A program made the position numbers and the translations under genes. Positions 15,130 through 24,415 of a stretch of DNA of 33,162 bases are shown one piece after another (the first letter of the stretch is position 1; the number at the start of each line of letters is the position of its first letter). The DNA is from Planctomycetota bacterium. Its GTDB lineage: Bacteria; Planctomycetota; Planctomycetia; Planctomycetales; Planctomycetaceae. Below the pieces are notes generated by a model. The model ran no database searches. It was not told where the DNA came from and was given only the letters and a program-made list of their open reading frames with translations. The stretch covers positions 1 to 33,162 of the forward strand of contig JAQBWV010000051.1 in the NCBI GenBank assembly GCA_027624335.1, read 5' to 3'.

Positions 15130-16980
15130 CTAAACCGGAAGTCCTTCTTCGATGAGCATCTCGTCGAGCCGTGTTGTGACCTTCTGCTTCAGTTCGCCGA
15201 AGAACTCGCGAGTGTTGAAGTGCGGTAACTGGATCTGCGGATACTCGTCGTGTGCTTCTTCAGGCATGGTGTAATCGGCGTCAGTGAATCCCTGGCGACG
15301 TTCCAGACGATAGCCTCGCAGGAATGCCCGACGAATCGTTTTCTGAATTTCCTCGGCAGAGACTTTCAGACCGGTCAATGCGCCGATCGCTTTGATCATA
15401 TTGTCATCAGTCATGCCGCTGAATTTGCAGACGCCCAGAAAGTCGTCTCGCAGAATCGCCAGACCGCGGTTGGTAATCGCGTCGACCCAGTAGTCCATGC
15501 CGGTTTCTTTCTCGACCAGCAACAGCAGGTACGTCTTCATCGACATGTGGCCGCCAGCCAGAGCCCATGGATAACCTGGATTCGTCTGCGGAAGATACGC
15601 TGCGTATTCCATTCCCTTTGACTGCATGGCGTACTGCGGCGCGTTGAGTTGCTGACTTAATCTCAGTGTGCCCTGACCGAGTTCCGGCAACTTGCCCTGA
15701 CCGATTTCTTCCAGAACTCTATGAGCCGTTTTGTAATCGCCGTAAGACACTCCATGAGCGATTGGCTTGTCTGGGTTTCGGCGGTTGTACTCCATTGCGT
15801 AAGACAGCGTGGTGCCGACGGAAATCGAATCCATGCAATACTGGTCGACAACTTCGCAGAGTTCGAGACACTCTTCCGGTTCGAAGATTCCGATGTTCGA
15901 CGACAGCAGATTAAGTGGTTCGAAGTCGAGCTTCGCTCGAAACTTTCCAGCCTTGCCGTTCTCGTTTTCGTCATAGACGTTCTTGTGGCACGAGATTCCA
16001 CATCGGAAACAGGACTCGTCTTTGACGACATACGGTCCCTGCTCCCAGTTGTCTCGAAACAGCGGGAGGGAGACTTTCGTGCCCGTCGGAACGAAATTCA
16101 TTTCGGGCATTGCATGAACGGGGTTGAGGGCGTCGTAGTTTGCCCACGTCCCGCCTCCTCCTCCGAACTTCGTCTTGTCTCGAAACTTTGCACTGCCCTT
16201 TCCTCGCGCGACTTCCTGATTGAGTTCCTTCAGAATCGGCGGAGATTTTGGACCGCTGCGATCTTTGGTATCTGCCACGATCGCGATCAGATTCTTCGAG
16301 CCCATGACGCCGCCCATGCCGCCTCGACCACAGAACCTGGGCTTATTGTCACCAGACTTCAGCTGGTTCTCTGTCGAAAGCGCAATCGCCGCGTACCGAC
16401 AGTTTTCGAAGTTCTCGCCCGAGGGCCCAATCACGGCAAAGTGAGCATTCGGATATTTGTCCCTGAGCTTCATGATCTTCGGGTTGACCTGCATGCCGAC
16501 CAGGTCTGAAGCATCTTCAAAGCTGAATTCAACCGCTCCACCTTCGACATCTCTGTGGATCCGCAGCAATGTCGGTTTCTCACAGCGTCCGGTAAAAACG
16601 ACTTCGTCCACGTCGAGGTGTCGCAGTTTCGTTCCGAATTTTCCGCTGCCAGCTGACCACATCGCCGACGGACGACCTGTAAGAGAAGTCTTGAGCGGCG
16701 AATAGGCGTGAAAATAAGTTCTGAGCCCGGTCATGAAATCCGTGCCGCTGAGGATCCCAAGATTCAGGATCAGCGTCGCTGACGGATCATACGGCGTGTC
16801 GGTGGCACAATGCTCAAGCAACTTGAAACCGCGAGCGATCCCGCCCAGTGCGTCTTCCAGATCCTCGCACTGAACCGTTTCCGGCGTCACAACCTGCGTG
16901 GAGAGATCGATTCGAAAGGACCGGATTCTGAAGTCCTGAGGTTTCATCGCAGCGCCGTTACCGTCCGTGTCGCTGATCAT
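15130..16980 (-). CDS. Aldehyde:ferredoxin oxidoreductase family protein (tungstopterin, 4Fe-4S)
   Basis: A 616-residue member of the AOR family, which oxidises aldehydes to acids with a tungsten-bis-pterin centre and one 4Fe-4S cluster, passing electrons to ferredoxin. The ATG start is preceded by AGGAG eight bases upstream. The cofactor loop FCGRGGMGGVMGSKN is at 216-230. The cluster ligands are C324, C327 and C331 (SCFRCGISC) plus C518 (LGVCKFSG), the same CX2CX3C...C order as in Pyrococcus AOR. The length matches the family. Most characterised members come from anaerobes, so it is notable in a planctomycete. Substrate, metal (W or Mo) and redox partner are unknown. Confidence 0.92.
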   Translation of the reverse strand: MISDTDGNGAAMKPQDFRIRSFRIDLSTQVVTPETVQCEDLEDALGGIARGFKLLEHCATDTPYDPSATLILNLGILSGTDFMTGLRTYFHAYSPLKTSLTGRPSAMWSAGSGKFGTKLRHLDVDEVVFTGRCEKPTLLRIHRDVEGGAVEFSFEDASDLVGMQVNPKIMKLRDKYPNAHFAVIGPSGENFENCRYAAIALSTENQLKSGDNKPRFCGRGGMGGVMGSKNLIAIVADTKDRSGPKSPPILKELNQEVARGKGSAKFRDKTKFGGGGGTWANYDALNPVHAMPEMNFVPTGTKVSLPLFRDNWEQGPYVVKDESCFRCGISCHKNVYDENENGKAGKFRAKLDFEPLNLLSSNIGIFEPEECLELCEVVDQYCMDSISVGTTLSYAMEYNRRNPDKPIAHGVSYGDYKTAHRVLEEIGQGKLPELGQGTLRLSQQLNAPQYAMQSKGMEYAAYLPQTNPGYPWALAGGHMSMKTYLLLLVEKETGMDYWVDAITNRGLAILRDDFLGVCKFSGMTDDNMIKAIGALTGLKVSAEEIQKTIRRAFLRGYRLERRQGFTDADYTMPEEAHDEYPQIQLPHFNTREFFGELKQKVTTRLDEMLIEEGLPV

Positions 16981-17221
16981 CTTCGGCGTCTCCTGAATTG
17001 TTCAGTAGCTTTGCGCCAGCGTGGCTGGTTGGCCACAACCAAAGTGGACCGGGAGACTGCCACGAATGATGCGCGCACGGCACGCGTATCTTTCCCTGTA
17101 AGTCTCTAATGCGAGGTCAGCCCGATCCGGGATGTGCCATCGCTAGCAGTCGGCAGGCTATCCTGATTTCGCAGATACTGCACTTGAGCAACGCCCCAAC
17201 CCCGATGATTTGGCAGAGTTT

Positions 17222-18748
17222 TCAATGATGCTGCGGGGACACTTCCGTAGCAATTCGCGATGACGATGCAGTATCTGATGGTAAGTGAAAGATGGCCAAC
17301 CGTCGCTCGTCGGAATTTTCGAACAGCCGCGGCTTGAATCCGCTATCCATTAATGTCGCCGCGAAATCCGCCGACGAGATCACAATGGAACCGGCAACAC
17401 GATGATCCAGATCCATCTGTTGTAACGGAACGGCGTGGTTGCCCAGTTCGAACAGCAGAACAGCGGCCTGATCTCCTAGATTCATGTCGATCGTCAATTG
17501 CTGCCCCTGCGAAACCAGCGTTCGAGCCTGTAAGAGAACCTCGCGATTGACGTCTCGTGAGTCCCTCCCGTGATCGCTCCAGACAATCGACAGCGTCAGG
17601 ACCGCCGCACAGCCTGCCAGGAATTTCTGGAGGAGCGTACGGTTGTGACGAGTCTCCAGCATGGGCAGCTCATTGAAGATTCGTAGTGCGAGCCGTTCGA
17701 CACCGATGGCCGCCGAAACAGACCACGCTCCTGCGGCCGCCAGAGCCAGATCCATATTGGACGGAGTCAGCACGAATACTGCGACCGGAATCGAGATGCT
17801 CCAACAGGCCAGCAGACGCTCGCGCGAGTAACCTCCAGCAAAAGCGTCGTGGCGAAGACTCCACTGACCAAGAATCGCCAGAGGGATCCACGGCAGGCTG
17901 ATCTGAAGTAGTTCCCACAATTGCAGTGTCGGTTGCCGACTTGCGATACCTGCGAGAACTCCTGCGAACCAGAACCCCGACGAATCAGCGACGTGCAGCA
18001 TCGTGACGACAGGCCATGCACAGGCAATCGCCGCTGTCACCATCCAGCCGAAGAACCATGGATTGTTGAGACGCAACCGTGTTTCACGTCTCCATAGAAC
18101 ATGACCGGCTGCGGGCACGATGATTGCTACGCTGGCTGCAATTGGACCTGCGATCGTCGTCGTCAGCCCCAACAGGACAAACACGCCGAGAACGCGCGGG
18201 ACGCCGGTTGCTCGCAGAGAGTCCGACACAACGGCACGCGCTGACGCATAACGCTGCGTGTTAGCTCGGTCTTCCAGGCGGGCAAGAAGACTCATGAATC
18301 CGCTGCCAGCGGCCACCAGCCAGATGATATTCCCACCATTCCAGACGTTCTCAGCGACACCGAGCGTTGTCAGCAATGCGAATCCGGCCAATATACCAGG
18401 CCGCCGACCAGAGCAAGTCGCAGCGAATGACGCTGTCCAGTGACTTGCCAGAAGGGCGGGGACAATGCCTGCGAGCCGAATCGCCAGCAACGTATTCGAA
18501 ACGCCAAACAGACTGGCCATGCCCAGGGCAAACCACTGGGCGACAGGTAGCGTGGTCAGCCAGGGTAACCCGCCAACCGTGGGGAGCAACCAGTTTCCGT
18601 TCTCCGACATCTCTCGCAAACTCTGAGCAAACGCAGCTTCGCGAACGCCTGCTCCATGATCGATCAAAAGCGTCGGAACGCAGATGAGTAACGCTGCGAC
18701 GCTGAGAAAGATTCGATCCTTGAATCGCAACCGGAAAGTCTCATGCAT
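17222..18748 (-). CDS. ArnT/PMT-like membrane glycosyltransferase family protein
   Basis: A 508-residue multi-pass membrane protein from the ATG at 18748, with AGGAAGGGG about seven bases upstream; the frame is open 149 codons further but that part looks non-coding. The N-terminal pattern GAGVREAAFAQSLREMSENGNWLLPTVGGLPWLTTLPVAQWF matches the first periplasmic loop of ArnT-type GT-C enzymes (normally DEARYAEIAREM...GDWLVP), including the conserved Glu. Roughly ten hydrophobic helices follow, and a soluble C-terminal part (~400-508) ends the protein. Donor would be a polyprenyl-phosphate sugar and acceptor a lipid or protein; both are inferred. Confidence 0.75.
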   Translation of the reverse strand: MHETFRLRFKDRIFLSVAALLICVPTLLIDHGAGVREAAFAQSLREMSENGNWLLPTVGGLPWLTTLPVAQWFALGMASLFGVSNTLLAIRLAGIVPALLASHWTASFAATCSGRRPGILAGFALLTTLGVAENVWNGGNIIWLVAAGSGFMSLLARLEDRANTQRYASARAVVSDSLRATGVPRVLGVFVLLGLTTTIAGPIAASVAIIVPAAGHVLWRRETRLRLNNPWFFGWMVTAAIACAWPVVTMLHVADSSGFWFAGVLAGIASRQPTLQLWELLQISLPWIPLAILGQWSLRHDAFAGGYSRERLLACWSISIPVAVFVLTPSNMDLALAAAGAWSVSAAIGVERLALRIFNELPMLETRHNRTLLQKFLAGCAAVLTLSIVWSDHGRDSRDVNREVLLQARTLVSQGQQLTIDMNLGDQAAVLLFELGNHAVPLQQMDLDHRVAGSIVISSADFAATLMDSGFKPRLFENSDERRLAIFHLPSDTASSSRIATEVSPQHH

Positions 18749-19578
18749 TCCGAAGCCCCTTCCTGGCAGAAAGCCAGCAGAGCGAAGAAATCGATCCAGG
18801 TGCGACTGCTCGAGCAGCGTTTTCTCCGAACTGCCATGAGCAGGACGAGCGCTGAAACACGAGGCAAAACCCGGCGTCGAGAAATAAGAGCATCGAGGCA
18901 GGTCAATCGTAGGAGGCACGCGGAGAGGTGTTCGACAGGCCGCGTTTCCAAACAGGGTGGGCGTAAGATTCGTACCCGGAATCTTCCAAATCCGGAGTGG
19001 CGGACTGCCTGTAAGATCGGCATGGCTGGAACTTTGCTGCAGCTTCCCCGCACGAGGATGGGTGCTAATTCGGCGCTTCCGGCTGACTTCGGCGGTCGCG
19101 CTGTCTGTTCCGTTTGGGCAGAGATGAAAGAGGTGGATTCGAAGCGTGTCGAAATCTTTGTCTGGACATTGAGAACTGAATAAACCTGAAATCAATCGAT
19201 TCCTGGTTCCGAAGCAAACGTGAACCCAGACGCCGAAGAGGTCTCCGAGCTACTTAACTTTTCCTGACGTCTTCAACTGTCACAGTAGACGCACAATCGG
19301 CGCGGTCACGCATCGCGAGCGGCAGTCGCAACTGCAGCGAGTCCGGACGTTAAAAGGCATCATCAGGCGTATTTCTTTGGGAACCATATCCTGAAGAATT
19401 CAGCGCAGGCAGGCTTGTACCGATCGTCATGCTGGACCGGTTCGACCGGTGAGACCGACCGTCGCAACTGCCGGTAACGATTAGTGCAACTGCGCTCTGG
19501 TGAGTGATCATCCGCGATCCGTAGAATCGATGGAGTTGTTCTTCGGCTCCGTTCGGTTCTCTAAAACCGGTTGTTCTT
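18749..19578. other. 830-base spacer between divergent genes, no gene seen
   Basis: This contains the divergent start regions of the glycosyltransferase and the small exported protein. A hairpin at 19268-19291 (CGTCT-tca-ACTGT-c-ACAGT-AGACG) and an ACCGGT-tcg-ACCGGT repeat at 19436-19450 are the only structures I see. Arginine-rich open frames on both strands near 18750-19190 have no recognisable protein pattern. Confidence 0.5.
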
Positions 19579-20100
19579 ATGAAACAAGCTGCCCTGCCTG
19601 TGCTCGTTCTGCTGGTCGTGGTAACTCTGGCGGTTGTTGCGGCACTGCCGTCAGCTTCGGTCGAAGCTGACCATTACCATCGTTTCCGTGACGGAAAATC
19701 ACTCTACACGTTACTCAGTGGTAGTATTGGGCGAGGTTATTCTTTACAGGATGTGGAAGAATTGATTGGGTCAGGAATTCCGCTGACGGAAGAGGTCGAG
19801 AAGTATCGGGCCTCTCTTCGTGAATCGGCACAATGGCAGCCTGATTCGTACCCGGATGGTGTGCAGGATGCTGATGTGTTTCTGACATGGTCTGCCAGCG
19901 ATCAGGAAGTGACTCTGCAGTTTCGAAACGGATTCCTGGTCAATCATGATCCGGTTGACTTCGCTGAATACCAGCCGGCGTTTGATGTCGCGGGACAAAC
20001 GGGTCGCGAAAACGAGGACACGGCGGAGCCGCGTCTAACGATTGCCGGTCGAGGAAACGCAAACCGTCAGGTGATCCACCGGCAGAAAATGCCAGATTGA
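19579..20100 (+). CDS. Small exported or membrane-anchored protein of unknown function
   Basis: A 173-residue protein with an N-terminal hydrophobic signal or anchor (residues 5-25, VLVLLVVVTLAVVAAL). The rest is soluble. It includes FRDGKSLYTLLSGSIGRGYSLQDVEELIGSGIPL, which suggests a short helical segment, and VFLTWSASDQEVTLQFRNGFLVNHDP, a possible beta hairpin. I do not recognise the family. It ends 14 bases before the start of a PQQ-propeller protein on the same strand, so the two are probably one transcript and may work together in the periplasm. Confidence 0.65.
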   Translation: MKQAALPVLVLLVVVTLAVVAALPSASVEADHYHRFRDGKSLYTLLSGSIGRGYSLQDVEELIGSGIPLTEEVEKYRASLRESAQWQPDSYPDGVQDADVFLTWSASDQEVTLQFRNGFLVNHDPVDFAEYQPAFDVAGQTGRENEDTAEPRLTIAGRGNANRQVIHRQKMPD

Positions 20101-20114
20101 AAGAGGCAGTAGCC

Positions 20115-21383
20115 ATGACTCGTCTGACAATGACATTCGCAGCTCTGGCATTGCTGGCCGCCGCCTCGTCGTCCGCGTTCGCTCAGGGGAAGACGCTTCC
20201 GACGTCCCGCATGCTGGCTCGTTACGGGCTGGAACGAGCATGGTGGAGTCAGTCAACGCTCGACATCGGGCAGGACCGAGTTCGACACATGGTTCTGGAC
20301 GAAGACTCGCTGTTCATGCAGTCGAGCGGCGGAATCGTCACCGCATTCAACAACGAAACCGGACAAAAGCGTTGGGCCGTTCAACTGGGTCGACACAATC
20401 TTCCCAGCCAGGCATGTGTCACAAACGACAATCAGGTGCTCGTCATTGCCGGCAGCACCATGTACGCACTGCAGAAGTATTCCGGAGACCTGATCTGGCA
20501 ACTCCAGCTGTCCGCCTCGCCATCAACAAGTCCATCGGTCGACAATCAACGAATCTATTACGGAACGATCGACGGCAGCGTTTACGCTTACGACCTGAAG
20601 AAGATTGAGGAACTTCACAACGACAATCTTCTGCCCCAGTGGGCGAACGTGGCGCTCTCCTGGAGATACAAGGCTGCGGGTGAAATTACGACGCAGCCAA
20701 TCTCGAACAACCTGACACTGAACTTCGCCAGCCGGGATAACTCGCTGTACGCTCTAACGCCGAGCACTCGAGTGCTTCAATGGCAGTTTGAAACGGACCG
20801 TCCAGTATCAGCACCGCTGGGACATTCTCCAGGTTTCTTATACCTGGCATCAGAAGACTTCAACGTATTCTGCATTCAGCAGAACACTGGCTCGGTGCGG
20901 TGGCAGTTCGTCGCCGGGCAGCCGATTCGAAAACAAGTTCGAGTAGTCGGTGACAACGTCTATGTGTTTCCTCACCGCGGCGGTCTTTACTGTCTGTCGA
21001 GAATTACGGGTGAGCGTCGCTGGTGGCAGCCTCACATGGAAGATTTCGTCGGTTCCACAAAGAACATCCTGCTCGTGACGGACTCTCTGGGTCAAATTAC
21101 GGCGCTGTCCCCCAAAGACGGAGCTGTCATTGGCTCACTGCCACTCAAGGACTTTTCAGTCCGCTACGGAAACGAACTCACGGATCGTATCTACATTGCA
21201 ACGAAAACGGGACTGGTCGTCTGCTTCCGCGAACAGGGTAAGGAGTTTCCGACCTATCACATGTTCCCCGAACGACAACCGATCCTGCCAGAGTTGTCCC
21301 CCGACGACGCTGCCGCAGACGCAGCCGACGACACGACCGCGTCAGCAGATGGCAACGCCGCTGGCGGCGGCCTCAACTTCTGA
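20115..21383 (+). CDS. PQQ-like beta-propeller repeat protein (BamB-like), exported
   Basis: A 422-residue protein from the ATG at 20115, with GAGG nine bases upstream; the earlier TTG is less likely. It has a signal peptide ending AFAQG (residue ~25). Repeated propeller blades are visible: GGIVTAFNNETGQKRWAVQLG, GSTMYALQKYSGDLIWQLQL, NTGSVRWQFVAGQPI and GGLYCLSRITGERRWWQP, each of the PQQ/BamB type. PQQ dehydrogenase active-site residues are not evident, so it is more likely a scaffold or interaction protein than an enzyme. The C-terminus is a low-complexity Ala/Asp/Gly tail. Such proteins are abundant in planctomycetes; the partner is unknown. Confidence 0.85.
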   Translation: MTRLTMTFAALALLAAASSSAFAQGKTLPTSRMLARYGLERAWWSQSTLDIGQDRVRHMVLDEDSLFMQSSGGIVTAFNNETGQKRWAVQLGRHNLPSQACVTNDNQVLVIAGSTMYALQKYSGDLIWQLQLSASPSTSPSVDNQRIYYGTIDGSVYAYDLKKIEELHNDNLLPQWANVALSWRYKAAGEITTQPISNNLTLNFASRDNSLYALTPSTRVLQWQFETDRPVSAPLGHSPGFLYLASEDFNVFCIQQNTGSVRWQFVAGQPIRKQVRVVGDNVYVFPHRGGLYCLSRITGERRWWQPHMEDFVGSTKNILLVTDSLGQITALSPKDGAVIGSLPLKDFSVRYGNELTDRIYIATKTGLVVCFREQGKEFPTYHMFPERQPILPELSPDDAAADAADDTTASADGNAAGGGLNF

Positions 21384-21514
21384 GCCGTATGCCTGGGCGG
21401 TGATCAACTGAATGAGCATGAATAGTTGAGTGTGAGGCGTCCTGGGCCCGCGGCTTGCGATTCCAATCGATCGTGCCATCCGTCACGTGTTGACGATGAT
21501 GGAGGCTCCGGGAA

Positions 21515-21994
21515 TCAGGCGTTGCGGTATTTCATCGACTCGGCAACGGCCAGTTCGTCGCAACGTTCATTCTCGGCGTGGCCGCTGTGGCCTTTCACGA
21601 TTTTGAAACGAACCTGGTGCGTGGAAAGCAGTTCGTCGAGCTTCCGCCAGTGGTCTTCGTTCTTGATCGGCTTCAACTGCTTGCCTTCCCTGCGTTTCCA
21701 GCCGTTCTGCTTCCAGCCAGCCAGCCACTCCATGCAGCCTTTCGCGACGTAAGTGCTGTCGGTGACGACGAGAACTGTCGTGCGACGAGTCAGCGCACTC
21801 AGGCCACCGATCACTGCCTGGAGCTCCATCTGGTTATTCGTCGTTTCGGCGGCTCCACCGGAAAGCTCCTTTTCCTCACCGGTGCGAGCGTGTCTCAGGA
21901 TACAGCCCCAGCCGCCGGGACCGGGGTTTCCACTGCAGGCCCCGTCCGTAAACAGCACGACTTGCGCTTCGGTTGACGCATTCGGTTCAGGCAT
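21515..21994 (-). CDS. rnhA: Ribonuclease HI
   Basis: A 159-residue endonuclease that cuts RNA in RNA-DNA hybrids, with Mg2+ in the active site. Conserved residues are visible: D17 (FTDGACSGNPGPGGWG), E57 (NNQMELQAVIGGL), D79 (VTDSTYV), H136 (KGHSGHAENERCD) and D146. The basic handle region GWKQNGWKRREGKQLKPIKN is present, as in the E. coli enzyme. It is followed at 92 bases' distance by infA in the opposite order of transcription: infA lies upstream, so both may be read from one promoter. Confidence 0.96.
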   Translation of the reverse strand: MPEPNASTEAQVVLFTDGACSGNPGPGGWGCILRHARTGEEKELSGGAAETTNNQMELQAVIGGLSALTRRTTVLVVTDSTYVAKGCMEWLAGWKQNGWKRREGKQLKPIKNEDHWRKLDELLSTHQVRFKIVKGHSGHAENERCDELAVAESMKYRNA

Positions 21995-22086
21995 GACTCG
22001 TCACCAGAGTGGCAATGAGCTGAACAGCATCGCGACGTCCGGCAATGCTCGCCCGATGTCGCAAGGAATGACCAGAGCGGCCAGGA

Positions 22087-22611
<525 letters not shown>

Positions 22612-24180
22612 GTGTTTGATCTGATGATTCGCGGCGGAACAGTCATCGACGGAACGGGAAGCCCTCGCGCGATGGCTGACGTCGGCATCACAGGGGACCG
22701 AATCGCGGCTGTCGGTGTGCTGCCACCAGACGCGGAAGCCGTCAGAACGGTCGACGCGACGGGCCTGATCGTCACTCCAGGATTCATTGATGTTCACAAT
22801 CATTCGGACGGCTGGTTGATCCGCGAACGCAACTTCGCTCCGAAGACAACTCAGGGATTTACAACGGAAGTCCTTCAGGCTGACGGCATCGGCTACGGCC
22901 CGGTCAATCAGCAGACCGCTCGCGAGTGGCTGTTTTATTTGCGGTCACTCGATGGTCTGCGACTGCAGGACTGGACCGGCTGGGAGACCTTCGAAGAGTT
23001 CATGAACGCTATCGACGGCAGCTCCGCTCAGAATGCGGTGTCACACCTGCCATATGCGAATATCCGATCGATGGCCTGCGGATTCGGACGAGCCCCGGTC
23101 GACGATTTTCAGATGCGCGAGATTCAACGGCAGATCCGTATCGGTATGGAAGCCGGAGCCGTCGGAGTGTCGGCTGGACTGGACTATATCGTGCAGTGCT
23201 TCTCCACGACCGACGAACTGGTCGAAGCACTTTCCGTGATGGCTCCGTACGACGGACTTTACGTTCCCCACGTCCGATACAAGAAAGGACTGTTGCCGGC
23301 ACTCGAAGAAGCCGCCGACATCTGCCGTCGAGCAGGCGTGCGGTTGCACATCTCTCATCTGAAAGCTCAATCGCTGGAGCAGACTGACGAGGTGATGGAC
23401 TTTCTGGAGACGACCCGCAAAGACATCGATGTCTCGTTCGATGTCTACCCGTACCAGCCGGGTTCGACAATGATCAACTACCTGCTGCCCTACGAAGTCT
23501 GGGAAGACGGCCCGATCGCCACGCTCGGCAAGCTGACGGACCCCGGAATTCGCCGACGATTCGCCGACGGGCTCAATGCCATGAGACTGCCGCTGGACAG
23601 AATCCGCATTGCCTGGCTGCAGAGCAAAGAGAACGCTCACTGGCAGGGAAAGACGTTGCTCGAATTCGTCGATGCTTCCCGGCTATCCGCTTCCGACGCG
23701 CTGCTCGATCTCATGATTGAAGAGCGACTGGCGGGCATGCTCGTGTTCGACGAGGGCGACGACCGGCTCGTTTTCCCATTCCTGCAGCACGACCTCTTTA
23801 TGATGGGCACCGACGGGATCTACTGCAGCGACGGCCCTGTGCATCCGCGAGTCTTCGGCTCCGCCGGAAGATTTCTCGGCCCACTGGTTCGCGACCTGAA
23901 GCTCAACACGCTGGAAAACGCCGTCCACAAAATGACCGGCTACTCAGCCAGCCGCTTCCGACTTCCCGACCGTGGAACCGTCGCCGCGGGTTCATTCGCC
24001 GACCTGGTGATCTTCAATGCCGAAACAATCACCGACAACGCGACTTTCAAAGAGCCTCGTCTGAGAACCGTCGGAATTCAGACGGTCATCGTGAACGGTC
24101 AGGTGATAGTCGACCTGGGAGAACCTGTCGAATCAGCGACTCCACCGGGCAGATCACTGAAGGCAGGTCAGGCAATCTGA
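22612..24180 (+). CDS. N-acyl-D-amino-acid deacylase-like amidohydrolase
   Basis: A 522-residue metal-dependent amidohydrolase of the D-aminoacylase/dihydroorotase-like group. I choose the GTG at 22612 because GGAG lies seven bases upstream and the protein then opens with the typical FDLMIRGGTVIDGTGSPRAMADVGI. The metal site begins at PGFIDVHNHSDG and continues in LHISHLKAQ; the GTDGIYCSDGPVHPR segment carries the catalytic Asp. The C-terminus closes the small beta-domain (RGTVAAGSFADLVIFNAETI). In classical D-aminoacylases the GVTTVVVGNCG segment supplies a Cys metal ligand; here it reads TTEVLQADGIGYGP with no Cys, so the metal site or substrate may differ. No neighbour hints at the substrate. 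Confidence 0.87.
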   Translation: MFDLMIRGGTVIDGTGSPRAMADVGITGDRIAAVGVLPPDAEAVRTVDATGLIVTPGFIDVHNHSDGWLIRERNFAPKTTQGFTTEVLQADGIGYGPVNQQTAREWLFYLRSLDGLRLQDWTGWETFEEFMNAIDGSSAQNAVSHLPYANIRSMACGFGRAPVDDFQMREIQRQIRIGMEAGAVGVSAGLDYIVQCFSTTDELVEALSVMAPYDGLYVPHVRYKKGLLPALEEAADICRRAGVRLHISHLKAQSLEQTDEVMDFLETTRKDIDVSFDVYPYQPGSTMINYLLPYEVWEDGPIATLGKLTDPGIRRRFADGLNAMRLPLDRIRIAWLQSKENAHWQGKTLLEFVDASRLSASDALLDLMIEERLAGMLVFDEGDDRLVFPFLQHDLFMMGTDGIYCSDGPVHPRVFGSAGRFLGPLVRDLKLNTLENAVHKMTGYSASRFRLPDRGTVAAGSFADLVIFNAETITDNATFKEPRLRTVGIQTVIVNGQVIVDLGEPVESATPPGRSLKAGQAI

Positions 24181-24415
24181 GTAGACAATACTTCCAGAGA
24201 GCACACGAAGAATTGTTGACGGCGTTGCGATGTGATCGGCAAGCGGGTAGATATTGTACCGATCGGTTACTGGTCACGCAGATATCCGGCGGCACCGTCA
24301 GGCTTCAACTGCCGATTGGCCATGTTGGCGCACTGCAGAGTCTTCTTCCTGTTTCCCTCACGCCTGCTGGCCGGCATGCCGCATACGAGGGTCCGTTCGA
24401 CGACTGAATCACAGT

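Noticed and set aside
15721-16509. A 262-codon plus-strand frame opposite the AOR gene
   Set aside because: The AOR frame is strongly supported by its motifs; this is an antisense shadow.
18743-19183. Plus-strand frame of 146 codons in the spacer upstream of the glycosyltransferase
   Set aside because: Arg-rich composition typical of non-coding GC-rich DNA and no recognisable family; it starts inside the divergent gene.
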